Positions 8,157 to 17,800 of a stretch of DNA of 64,000 bases are shown in pieces. The position numbers and the translations under genes are program-made. Below the pieces are notes generated by a model. It was not told the DNA's origin, searched no databases, and worked only from the letters and a program-made list of their open reading frames with translations. The stretch's first letter is position 1. The number at the start of each line of letters is the position of its first letter. The DNA is from JANWXD01 sp037446115 (lineage in GTDB: Bacteria > Acidobacteriota > Terriglobia > Bryobacterales > Bryobacteraceae). The stretch spans positions 1 through 64,000 of the forward strand of contig JBBIJF010000019.1 in NCBI GenBank assembly GCA_037446115.1, in the 5' to 3' direction.

Positions 8157-11100
8157 ATATCTCGGCTCTGTTTATCCGCCGCCCGATCGCCACCAGCCTG
8201 GTGATGTTCGCCATCGCGCTGTTCGGCCTGGTGGCCTACCGGGCGCTTCCTGTCAATGACCTGCCCAATGTGGACTTCCCCACGATCATGGTGAGCGCCA
8301 GTCTGCCGGGGGCCAGTCCGGAGACCATGGCCTCGGCGGTCGCTACGCCTCTCGAAAAACAGTTTTCCACGATCGAGGGGCTGGACTCGATGACCTCCTC
8401 GAGCGGCCTCGGCTTTACACAGATCACGCTGCAATTTTCGCTGAACCGGCAGCTGGACGCTGCGGCGCAGGACGTGCAGGCGGCCATCACGCGTGCCGCG
8501 CCGCTGCTGCCGCCCGGCATGCCGACGCCTCCCACCTTCCGCAAGGTGAACCCGGCGGACCAGCCGATCCTGTATCTGGCGTTCTACTCCGATACGCTGC
8601 CGCTGTACCAGCTCAATGAATATGCCGACACGCTGGTCGCGCAGCGCATTTCGATGGTGAGCGGCGTGGCGCAGGTGGCCGTCTTCGGCGCCACGCGCTA
8701 TGCGGTGCGAATCCGGATGAGCCCCCTCGAGCTGGCCTCGCGGGGCATCGGCGTGGACGAGCTTGCCGACGCCATCCGGCGGTGGAACGTGAATCTTCCG
8801 ACCGGGGAGCTGTTCGGACCCCATCAGGCTTACACCGTCCAGGCCACAGGGCAATTGACCCGCGCGGAACTGTACCGGCCCCTCGTCGTGGCCTACCGGC
8901 AAGGGTCGCCGGTGCGCCTCGAGGAGCTGGCGGAGGTGATGGACAGCGTCGAAGATGACAAAGTCGCCGGCTGGTTCAACGACTCCGAGGGCTCGCGCCG
9001 CAGCATCGTGCTGGCCATTCAGCGCCAGCCGGGCGTGAACACGGTGGAGGTCGTGGACCGGATCCGGGAGCTGCTGCCCGTCTTCGAAGCCCAGTTGCCC
9101 CCCTCGGTGCGCTTCCGGATCCTTTACGACCGCTCCCAAACCATTCGCGAGTCCTTCGAGGACATCCAGTTCACCATGTACCTGGCCCTGGCGCTGGTGA
9201 TCCTGGTGATCTTCCTCTTCCTGAGGAACCTGTCGGCGACGGTGATCCCCAGCCTGGCGCTTCCGTTCTCCATCGTGGGAACGTTCGCCGTGATGTACCT
9301 GTATGGGTTCAGTCTGAACAACCTCTCCATGATGGCGCTGATCCTTTCGATCGGCTACGTGGTGGACGACGCCATCGTGATGCTGGAAAACATCGTGCGC
9401 CACATGGAACACGGCGAAAAACCCATGGAGGCGGCGTTTCGCGGTTCCCGTGAGATCGGCTTCACGATTGTCTCCATGACGCTGTCGCTGGCGGCGGTCT
9501 TCATCCCGGTGCTGTTCATGGGCGGGATCGTGGGGCGGCTGTTCAAGGAGTTCGCCATTACCATTACGGCAGCCATCCTGATTTCCGGCGTGGTCTCGGT
9601 GACGCTGACGCCGATGCTGTGCAGCCGCTTCCTCAAGCCGCCCGATCCGAACCGGACCGGCGGCTTTTACGGCTGGACCGAAGCGGTGTTCCGCGGGATG
9701 CTGCACGCTTACGAGCGTACGTTGCGCTGGAGTCTGCGCTACCGGCCCGTAACTCTGGCGATCTCGTTTGCCTTCCTGGGCGCCACGATTCTGCTGTACC
9801 TCAAGATCCCCAAGGGCTTTATTCCGAGCGAGGACACGGGCCAGATCTTCGTCGTCACAGAGGCGGCTCAGGGGACCTCCTTCTACGACATGTTCCGCTA
9901 CCAGCAGCAGGTGGCGGAGATCGCACGCAAAGATCCGAATGTAGAGGCCTTCATGTCGAGCGTGGGGGGCACGGGCGGAGGCGGAACGCTCGGCGGGCCG
10001 AACTACGGGCGGATGTTTCTCCACCTCAAGCCGCGCGAAGAACGCAAGTTGCACGTGGACGAAGTGATCCAGCAACTCCGAAACAAGATGGCTGCCGTTC
10101 CGGGGATGCGCGTCTTCCTGCAGAACCCGCCGGCGATCCGTATCGGGGGGCAGCTCACTAAGAGTCTGTACCAACTCACGCTCCAGGGGGTGGACACCGA
10201 GGAACTGTACCGTTCGGCGCGGCGCTTGCAGCAGGAACTGGCAAAGCTGCCGATCTTGCAGGACGTCACCGACGACATGCTCCTGGAGAAGCCGCAGATC
10301 AACGTGGAGATTGACCGTGACAAGGCGGCGGCGCTGCAAGTGACGGCCCAGCAGATCGAAGATGCACTCTACAGCGCCTACGGCTCCCGATGGGTTTCGA
10401 CGATTTACGCCCCCAACAACCAGTACCGGGTGATCCTGGAAAGCCGCCCCGAGTTTCAGACCGAGCCTGCCGATCTTTCGCTCCTGTATGTGCGCTCGGC
10501 CACCGGGGCTTTGGTGCCGCTTAACACCGTGGCCCGCCTGACGACCTCCACGGGACCCCAAGTGATCAACCACTCCGGTCAGCTTCCTTCGGTGACCATT
10601 TCTTTCAACTTGCGGCCTGGGGTGTCGCTAGGTGAGGCGGTGGACCGGATCCGCGAGGTGAGTGAGCGCGTGCTGCCGGCCACGATCACGACGTCCTTTC
10701 AGGGTACGGCGCAGGCGTTTGAAACTTCCTTCCGAAACCTGTGGCTGCTGCTCATCGTGGCGATCCTGGTGGTCTACATCGTGCTGGGGATTCTGTACGA
10801 AAGCTACATTCATCCCATCACGATTCTTTCCGGATTGCCGTCGGCCGGCTTAGGCGCTCTGGCGACGCTCTATCTGTTCCGGGTCGAGCTGAACATCTAT
10901 TCCTTCGTCGGGCTGATCATGCTGATCGGCATCGTCAAGAAGAACGCCATCATGCAGATTGACTTCGCGCTGGCCGCAGAGCGCCAGGAAGGCAAGCCGC
11001 CGCTTGAGGCGATTTTCCAGGGCTGTCTGATCCGGTTCCGTCCGATCATGATGACGACCATGGCGGCGCTGCTGGGGGCGGTGCCCATCGCCCTGGGCTA

Positions 11101-11290
11101 CGGCGCAGGGGGCGAAGCACGCCAGCCACTGGGTCTGGCGGTGGTGGGCGGGCTGCTGGTCTCCCAGCTGGTGACGCTCTACCTGACGCCGGTTTATTAT
11201 ACGTACTTGTCTTCGCTGTCGAGCCTGTTCCGCAGGCGCAAGCCGGTCTTGCCGGCTGAGCCTGAGCCCGCGCTTCCCCGCGCCCGGTAA
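8153..11290 (+). CDS. RND multidrug efflux pump, inner-membrane transporter (MdtB/MdtC-like, HAE1)
   Basis: This 1045-residue proton-driven exporter belongs to the hydrophobe/amphiphile efflux group. It has the usual 12-helix, two-loop architecture: FIRRPIATSLVMFAIALFG at helix 1, a large periplasmic loop, and helix 4 with the proton-relay pair in GYVVDDAIVMLENIV. The second half has IMLIGIVKKNAIMQIDFA, which keeps the relay Lys. The porter-domain start DLPNVDFPTIMVSASLPGAS matches the MdtB/MdtC branch. The GTG start overlaps the adaptor stop and has GAGGAAGG about 9 nt upstream. The natural substrate cannot be predicted. Confidence 0.94.
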   Translation: MNISALFIRRPIATSLVMFAIALFGLVAYRALPVNDLPNVDFPTIMVSASLPGASPETMASAVATPLEKQFSTIEGLDSMTSSSGLGFTQITLQFSLNRQLDAAAQDVQAAITRAAPLLPPGMPTPPTFRKVNPADQPILYLAFYSDTLPLYQLNEYADTLVAQRISMVSGVAQVAVFGATRYAVRIRMSPLELASRGIGVDELADAIRRWNVNLPTGELFGPHQAYTVQATGQLTRAELYRPLVVAYRQGSPVRLEELAEVMDSVEDDKVAGWFNDSEGSRRSIVLAIQRQPGVNTVEVVDRIRELLPVFEAQLPPSVRFRILYDRSQTIRESFEDIQFTMYLALALVILVIFLFLRNLSATVIPSLALPFSIVGTFAVMYLYGFSLNNLSMMALILSIGYVVDDAIVMLENIVRHMEHGEKPMEAAFRGSREIGFTIVSMTLSLAAVFIPVLFMGGIVGRLFKEFAITITAAILISGVVSVTLTPMLCSRFLKPPDPNRTGGFYGWTEAVFRGMLHAYERTLRWSLRYRPVTLAISFAFLGATILLYLKIPKGFIPSEDTGQIFVVTEAAQGTSFYDMFRYQQQVAEIARKDPNVEAFMSSVGGTGGGGTLGGPNYGRMFLHLKPREERKLHVDEVIQQLRNKMAAVPGMRVFLQNPPAIRIGGQLTKSLYQLTLQGVDTEELYRSARRLQQELAKLPILQDVTDDMLLEKPQINVEIDRDKAAALQVTAQQIEDALYSAYGSRWVSTIYAPNNQYRVILESRPEFQTEPADLSLLYVRSATGALVPLNTVARLTTSTGPQVINHSGQLPSVTISFNLRPGVSLGEAVDRIREVSERVLPATITTSFQGTAQAFETSFRNLWLLLIVAILVVYIVLGILYESYIHPITILSGLPSAGLGALATLYLFRVELNIYSFVGLIMLIGIVKKNAIMQIDFALAAERQEGKPPLEAIFQGCLIRFRPIMMTTMAALLGAVPIALGYGAGGEARQPLGLAVVGGLLVSQLVTLYLTPVYYTYLSSLSSLFRRRKPVLPAEPEPALPRAR

Positions 11291-11306
11291 CATTCCCCTG
11301 GGGCTC

Positions 11307-12737
11307 TCACGCCGCCACGGCCTGTGCTCCGGCGGCCTGGACGCGAGCCACCAGCAGCGTCAGATCGTCCGGGGGGTGGTGGCCGCCCAGAAAGGAACGG
11401 ACACGGCTCAGGACTTCATTCCGGATTTCCTCGGAGGATCGCTTGTGGTTTTCCTGCAGGATCGCCAGCAAGCGTTCCTCGCCGAACTGCTCGCCATCGG
11501 AGTTTTCCGCCTCGACGATGCCGTCGGAGTACATCACCAGCAGGTCTCCTGGTGCAAGGCGGACGGACGCCTGCCGGTAGACGGCGTCGGGTACCACCCC
11601 TAAGACCGGGCCGCCTTCGTCCAGCTTGACGGGTGCGCCGCCGGCGCGGGGGAACACCAGCGGGGGAAGGTGGCCCGCATTAATGTAGCGAAGATGGCCG
11701 TCGGAGGAATCGTAGTAGCACCAGAACAGGCTCGCGAAACGGTCCGGAGACGTACCGGAGCAGAGCAGCTCGTTCAGCCTTCGGGAAGAAGCTTCATGCT
11801 GCTCCGTACCGGCGGTCCAGTTGCTGGCGCGCACAGCCCCGTGGATGAGGGCCATGAGCAGCGCGGCCGGCAGTCCTTTCCCCGAGACGTCGCCAAGAAC
11901 CAAGGCGGTACGCCCGGAGCCGGCGGGGAACACGTCATAGAAGTCACCGCCGACTTCGAGAGCGGGCATGCAGGCGCCCGCGACATCGAAATCCGCCGAA
12001 TCGAGGCCGGAGGAGGGCAACAGATCCCTCTGGACCTGGCGGGCCAGCTCGAGCTGCTGCTCCAGCTGGCGGGCACGGACGTAGGAGCCGAAGCGGAGCC
12101 AGATAAATGCGGTCGAGGCCACCAGCGCCACCGCCGCTGAAAAGCTGATGGCGAGGTTCCGGCGTAGCGGCCAGAATGCCGTATTGGCGCCCTCGACAAA
12201 AAGCGCGATCTCCGCAAAACGCAGACCCGGGCGGGCGCTGCGGGCCCGGGGTTCTGCAGAGGCGGGAGGAAGCGGCGTGGCAGAAGGCGGGCGCAGCGGC
12301 AGCCGCAAAGGGTGCAACGTTACGTAGACTTCTCCGAAAGGCGTAGACCGCAGTTCGGCAACCTCACGCCGCTCCTCAAAGAGCGTGCGCACGGCCTCGG
12401 GTCGGAAGGGAGCGCCGACGGGTTGCCCGCTCTGGACCAGCACCTGGCCCCGCTGGTCCAGGATCCGGATCCAGGCGATGCGGCGTGCCCCTTCCGTCCG
12501 CATGTCTTCGATGACATCGGCCAGTTGCGCTGCGTCGCGCACGCCCATCTGGCGGGCGTGACGCTCCAGGAAGACCACTTGGCGGGCGGAGTCCCGCTCG
12601 AGCTGTTCGAGCACGAGCCGCCGTGCCACATAGCGGTAGGTCATGAGCGATTGCACGAGCAGCAGCAACCCCAGCCCCATGCCGAGGACCAGGGCAAGAC
12701 GGATCCAGAAGTACCGCGGTCCTGTGCGTTCCGGCAT
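11307..12737 (-). CDS. Membrane-anchored RsbU/SpoIIE-type PP2C serine/threonine phosphatase with periplasmic sensor
   Basis: This 476-residue signalling protein has two membrane helices (about residues 10-32 and 195-215). They bracket an extracytoplasmic region of about 160 residues with no recognised fold beyond a possible Cache-like sensor. A linker helix leads to the PP2C domain, which shows EVGGDFYDVF, GDVSGKGLPAALLMA, NAGHLPPL, YSDGIVEAE and PPDDLTLLV, all metal-binding or structural motifs of SpoIIE-like phosphatases. Such enzymes usually dephosphorylate an anti-sigma-factor antagonist. No such partner lies nearby. It is downstream of the VWA gene with a 53-bp gap that contains its own -10 element, so coregulation is possible but unproven. 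Confidence 0.9.
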   Translation of the reverse strand: MPERTGPRYFWIRLALVLGMGLGLLLLVQSLMTYRYVARRLVLEQLERDSARQVVFLERHARQMGVRDAAQLADVIEDMRTEGARRIAWIRILDQRGQVLVQSGQPVGAPFRPEAVRTLFEERREVAELRSTPFGEVYVTLHPLRLPLRPPSATPLPPASAEPRARSARPGLRFAEIALFVEGANTAFWPLRRNLAISFSAAVALVASTAFIWLRFGSYVRARQLEQQLELARQVQRDLLPSSGLDSADFDVAGACMPALEVGGDFYDVFPAGSGRTALVLGDVSGKGLPAALLMALIHGAVRASNWTAGTEQHEASSRRLNELLCSGTSPDRFASLFWCYYDSSDGHLRYINAGHLPPLVFPRAGGAPVKLDEGGPVLGVVPDAVYRQASVRLAPGDLLVMYSDGIVEAENSDGEQFGEERLLAILQENHKRSSEEIRNEVLSRVRSFLGGHHPPDDLTLLVARVQAAGAQAVAA

Positions 12738-12762
12738 CGCGTGTTCTTACCGGCGCCCACAA

Positions 12763-12768
12763 AGTATA
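12763..12768 (-). promoter_or_regulatory. Probable -10 element for the PP2C phosphatase gene
   Basis: TATACT on the minus strand lies 25 nt before the phosphatase ATG, in the 53-bp gap after the VWA gene. It is part of the palindrome AGTATACT (12763-12770). No good -35 element was found at 16-18 bp, so this is a weak call. Confidence 0.35.
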
Positions 12769-12790
12769 CTGCAGTTGCGCGCCTTTGGTC

Positions 12791-14857
12791 CTATGGAAGT
12801 ATGACGAGCGGGCTGCGCACAAAGGCGAACTTGCGGCCCAGCTCGTCCACTACATTCACCTGGGAGACGTAACGTCCGGCGGGAAGTTGATCGAGCGGCA
12901 GCTCGAACCGGAATCGGAGCGAGCCCCCGCGGTCCTGCAACGGCCGGGTGAGGCGCAGCGGCTCCGTCTCCAGCGCCTTGGTTCGCCCGCGGAAGAAACT
13001 CAGATTGGCGGCGACGCTGGTGGCGCCGCCGGAAGTCCGCGCCGGGTCGTAGACTTCGAAGTAGACATAGAGATTCTGATCGCGCCGGAAGACGCGCGTA
13101 ATGCTGGGCACGAGTTTTCTGCCCTCTTCGACCAGCGGGTGGCGGGCAAGCAGCCGGTTGCGCCGCTCGGCGGCGCCGACCGCCTCCTCTAACGGCTCCC
13201 GCTGGTGTCCCCACACGACGCTGCTCATCCGCACGCCTGCGCTCTCGGCGCTCAAGTCCGGAACGGAAAACCGCGTCTCGAACGTGCCCATCTTGCCGGT
13301 CTGGTTCTCGCGGGCCAGAAACCGGAGCGTGTAGGTGCCGGGAGGCAGGGTGAAGCCCGTGTCGTACTGGAAGTGGCGCGTGGCGGCACGCCCGGCTTGC
13401 TCCGCAGCCAGCCGCACGCGAACGGTGTCGCGCACGGCCGCCGCCAGTGTGCCTCTTGCATCCCGCACCTGAGCGATGAAATCGAACTCGGTCCGGGCCG
13501 TTTCGCCTTTAGGGGCCAGTTGCACCTCTGAGGCGGGGATCTTGACGGCGACCGGTACGAAATAGCGATCCCGCGTCAGACGAAAATAGTCCACCTCCAG
13601 CGCTAGCGGAAGATCGGTTACGGGGTCACCGAGCAGCAGGGCTTCCTCCAGCTGGCGTTCCCGGTCGGCGGCGCTGAAGCGGCTGAACTCCTTGGCAGCA
13701 AAATAACCGCGGCGGTACTCCAGGCGAGCCTGGAGGGTGCCCTTCAGCCGCACCTCGATGCGCCGGAAGCGGCCGTCGAGCGCCGGATTGGTGCTGTAGT
13801 AACCGAGAATATAGTAGCTGTCTATGTCGCGCTGGGCCTGGACAATGCCCTGGACCAAGTCGTTGGTGTCGAGCAGCGCTTTGCCTCCCGTCTCCGCGGC
13901 GAGGGAGACGAGCGTCTCCTGTTGATTGGCGAAGCGCTCCCGTTGGCGGCGCTGCGCGGCGCCCGTAAAAATCGCCGTTCCACGGGGCGATGCCTGGGAG
14001 GCCGCGCCGCCGGGAGGCAGCGCCATCAATCCCCGGGCGTCGACCGTGTAGAAGGCCACGTTGGCCCGGACTGCTGCGTTGATCGTCGCCAGAAGCTGCG
14101 ACTGGTTCTCGACTCCCGTGCGCCCGATGCCACCCGAGAAGTACACCAGAGCTTTTTTCTCCGGCAGTGAGGTGAGCATCCTGGCCGCAGTCGCCAGCGC
14201 GCTGAGCTTGCGGTCGGTGTTGAAAATGTTGAACTCGGTGTCGTCCGCTGTAAAAGCTGCGCCGGTGTCCTCGCCTTCCTCTTCGCCGCCAGTGGAGGCT
14301 TCGGCTGCGAGCTCGCTGGCCTCGCCGATGCGGAGGCCGCGGATCAGCGAGGTAAGCCGCTCGCGGTCGTCCGTAAAATCCTCAAGTACGTGAAGCCGGT
14401 TGGAGAAGGTCATCACGGCGATCAGGTCCTCGGGCTGCATTTGTTCGTTGACAAACTTCAGTGCCGCGTCCTGGGCACGGATCTGCTCGGGAGGCTCCAT
14501 GGAGGAGAGATCGAAAAAGAGGACCATCAGCCGCCGATCGCGATAGCGGATCTGGCCCGGGGCTGCGGGGGTGATGGACGGCGCCGCGCCTCCGGAGCGC
14601 GCCGCGGCCGTCGAAGCCGGTTTGCGGTCCTGGCCGGAGAGCCGCTGGAATTCGAAAACGGAGATGGTTTGCGGTTTACCGTCCTCGAGGATCTCGAAAT
14701 CCTCCCTCCGGAGACCTTCGACGGGGGCACCCGAGCGGTCCCGGACCGAGACGTCGACGATGACCAGATTGGCGGCGGCAGTAAACTTGACGGAGGGCTC
14801 GGGCTGCTGAGCCGCCAGGGCGCAAGCGATCCAGAGAACGAAACATCCCGTGCGCAT
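12791..14857 (-). CDS. Secreted VWA-domain protein (VWFA-related acidobacterial domain)
   Basis: This 688-residue exported protein starts with a signal peptide (about residues 1-17, ending ALAAQ). An Ig-like lead-in, VSVRDRSGAPVEGLRREDFEI, is typical of the acidobacterial VWFA family. The VWA domain (about residues 105-330) has FFDLSSMEPPEQ where canonical domains have the DxSxS metal site; the third position is Met, a common variant in this family. The C-terminal half consists of beta-rich segments resembling Ig-like domains. Function is not established; adhesion or extracellular assembly are guesses. The ATG lies only 2 nt after the stop of the upstream receptor-like gene, so the two are almost certainly cotranscribed. 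Confidence 0.88.
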   Translation of the reverse strand: MRTGCFVLWIACALAAQQPEPSVKFTAAANLVIVDVSVRDRSGAPVEGLRREDFEILEDGKPQTISVFEFQRLSGQDRKPASTAAARSGGAAPSITPAAPGQIRYRDRRLMVLFFDLSSMEPPEQIRAQDAALKFVNEQMQPEDLIAVMTFSNRLHVLEDFTDDRERLTSLIRGLRIGEASELAAEASTGGEEEGEDTGAAFTADDTEFNIFNTDRKLSALATAARMLTSLPEKKALVYFSGGIGRTGVENQSQLLATINAAVRANVAFYTVDARGLMALPPGGAASQASPRGTAIFTGAAQRRQRERFANQQETLVSLAAETGGKALLDTNDLVQGIVQAQRDIDSYYILGYYSTNPALDGRFRRIEVRLKGTLQARLEYRRGYFAAKEFSRFSAADRERQLEEALLLGDPVTDLPLALEVDYFRLTRDRYFVPVAVKIPASEVQLAPKGETARTEFDFIAQVRDARGTLAAAVRDTVRVRLAAEQAGRAATRHFQYDTGFTLPPGTYTLRFLARENQTGKMGTFETRFSVPDLSAESAGVRMSSVVWGHQREPLEEAVGAAERRNRLLARHPLVEEGRKLVPSITRVFRRDQNLYVYFEVYDPARTSGGATSVAANLSFFRGRTKALETEPLRLTRPLQDRGGSLRFRFELPLDQLPAGRYVSQVNVVDELGRKFAFVRSPLVILP

Positions 14858-14859
14858 GA

Positions 14860-17800
14860 TCAGAAGTTGAAGCGGAGGCCGGCGTTGAGGGCGCGCATGG
14901 GTGCGGTCGCCGTCGGCAAGCCGTAATCCGAGGCGTTCACCACGGTTCCGAGGCGAGTAAAACTGACATGATTGGTGACATTGGAACCGTCCAGCCGGAT
15001 CTCGAGCCGCCTCCGGTCTTCGCCCAGGCGGATCGAGCGCGCCAGCGACGCGTTGAGCGCCAGTTGAACCGGTCCCGGGATGGTGTTGCGCCCTGCGTTG
15101 CCGAACCGGCCGGCCGGTGGAAGACGAAAGGCCGCCAGATTGAAGAACCGGCCGCCGTCCTGGACGGGTGCGCCGGTCGCATCCGCTCGCCCGCTGCCGA
15201 GTGCGCCGGTTCCTCCCGTGTCGGCCAGATTGCCCAGGACGCGGGCCGTGAGGGGCGTCCCGGAACTCGCGGTAAGCCCGCCGCTCAGCGTCCAGTCGCC
15301 CAGCAGCCGGCCAATCCAGCGACGGCCGGCGAACCGGGCGCCGCCGGCGCCAAAGCCCGAGCTTAACACGTAAAACAGGCTGAGGTTGTGTCGCTGATCG
15401 AAACTGGAGAGCCCGCGCTCGGCACGCAGGTCCTTGTCATTCTGGGCCACGACGGCGCCGGCGCCTCCGAACGTGGAGGCGTTGTCAATGGACTTCGAGA
15501 ACGTGTACAGCGCGTTAAGCGAGACGCCGCGGCGGAAGCGCCGCAGCAACCGTACTTGCGCCGCATGGTAGACGGAATTGCCTTCCGAGCTTTCGAAGGT
15601 GAAGCCCACCGCGTTGGCGATCTGCCGGCGCTGTTCGGCAGTAAGCGGCGAACCCGGCGCGGCGCGGTTCGGCAGGCGCTGGATGTCGAGGCGCGTGCCT
15701 TTGGTCGCCAGGTAGCCCAGCTCCAGAACGAAGGAGTGCGGCAAGTCCTGCTGCACGGACAGGTTCCACGTCTGCGCGTAGGGAACGCGGTAGCGCCGGT
15801 CCACGGCGTACGTGTTGGTGATCGTCTTGGAGGGTTCCGTACCAAATCCGTTCTCGATCGTGAGCACGCGCGCCGGACTGGTGTTGAGGGTCGCGGTGCT
15901 GGCAAAAGGCGGCTGGGAGGCCAGGCGGCCCGGGAACTGGGCGTAGATCGAGCCGTTGTAGAACAGTCCGTATCCGGCGCGAAGCTGCAGGCTCCGTTTC
16001 GAAAACGGCCGCCAGGCAAGGCCTAGTCGGGGCGAGAAGTTGTTGCGATCGGGATCCACCAGGCCGGCCGGGAACGGTCCGCTGTAAGGTCCCGGCGCAC
16101 CCGGCGTCACTACGGCCACGCCGGTGAACCCCGGGGCGATGTCCAGATTGGCCATGCGGTTGTACTTTTCGCGATACGGGGTGAAGTACTCGTAGCGGAG
16201 CCCCAGATTCACGCTGAAATTGGCATGCAGGCGCCAGTCATCCTGTGCGAAGAGGCTTACGGCGGAGGCGCGAAAGTAGTTGTTCGAGCTGCCGAAGCGA
16301 ATGGAACTGGATTGCGGCAGCCCGAGCAGAAAGTCGGCGAAATCCAGGCCCGTTGCCGGCACCGGCAGGCCCCCTGCGTCGAGGGCACTCGTGGCCAGTC
16401 CGGTGAACACAAAGGTTCCTCGTGCGTTTTGGTCGGTGCGCGTGTTGATCTGGAGGCGGCGGAACTCGCCTCCGAAGGAGAGGTTGTGGGCGCCGCGCAC
16501 GACGAGGATGCTTTCGCTCGCACTCGAGGTCTGGTTGCGCTGGAGCAGGGGGCTCGAGTCAGTCAGATCGCCGAAGTTCGTGAAATTGAGATTGGGTGGG
16601 CCGAAGTTGACCGGATCTCGAGAGGTTCCCTGAATGCCGAGCTCTCCGGCGACGTCCCGTTTGTACGCAAAGAAGGGGACCGTTTCGCTGCGGTTGCGGC
16701 TGAAGTTGTATCTCAAGTTATTGATGAGGCGCGAACCGAAGTTATGGGTCCATTGAATTTCGGCGTTCAAGCCCAGGCCGGTGAGGCTGTCTCGGAACCG
16801 AAACAGCTGAGCCGCTTCTGCGTCGCGCGTCTGGGCGTTGAGCCGGAAAGAAAGCCGGTCCTGGCGGCGGAGCGAATGCATGAGACGGACGCCGTAATTG
16901 TCCGTGTTCTGTTTTACCGAAGTGACAAAGTGGTAGTTTTGGATGCTACCAGGAAGATTCGGGAGAGGGATGAACTCCCGCAGGCCGACAGCGGCGCGGC
17001 TCATTCGCGCCGTAGGGATCCTGTTGCCCGGAAAGGGCTGGGAACTTAGCGGATCGTAGATGGCCACCGGGCCGCGAACCGTCGAGTTTGAAAAGTCACC
17101 CTGGCGTTCGGCGAAAGAGGGCACGGTGGCGAATGCGTTGTAAGGGTTGCGGCTGCGAGTGCCGAAGTAGTTGACGAAGAAAAACGTGTTCTCGCTGCGG
17201 ATGAGTTTTGGGATGCGGAGCGCTCCTCCTGCCGCAAGACCGAAGCGGCCCAGCGCGTAGGAAGGCTTTTCGATGGGCTGACCGGTGAGGGAGTAAGGCC
17301 GGGCATCCAAAGCGGAGTTGCGGAGATTGAAAAACAGACTCCCCCGAAGATCGCTGCGGCTTCCGACTCTGCGGTTGCCGAAGACACTCACGCCCCGCCC
17401 GGCCATCCAGGGGGGCATGCCTCTTGCCGTCTGACCTGCTGCTGCAGGTCCGCCGGGAGGACGGCGCCGGCCGGGGAAACCACCGCCGGCTGGACCTCCG
17501 CGACCGCCCGGCCCCACCATGGCCGGGCCGGGACCGCCTGAGGGAGGAAAACCTGGGACCTCCGCGCCTGCTCCAAAGGGTCCGAGACCACCGGGACCGG
17601 GTGACATGCCACGGGCCTCCGCGATCATCTCTTCCGGATTTCGCGGGGCCTGGAGTCCGCGACTCAGACTGCCGGTGACCAGAAATGCCTCGTTGGCGTC
17701 CAACGTTGCTTCCGGCCCCGGCAGGTTCTGCATGGTCTGCAGCATGGCGGCGGCAATCTGGTTCTCGAGATTGTTTTGAGTGACGGCGACTCGCTGGAAC

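Noticed and set aside
7979..10573. 864-codon open frame antisense to the RND pump
   Set aside because: Composition rich in His, Arg, Gly and Gln with no recognisable domain; a mirror of GC-rich codon use in the pump gene. Other long antisense frames (for example 1622-3007, 31372-33732) are rejected for the same reason.
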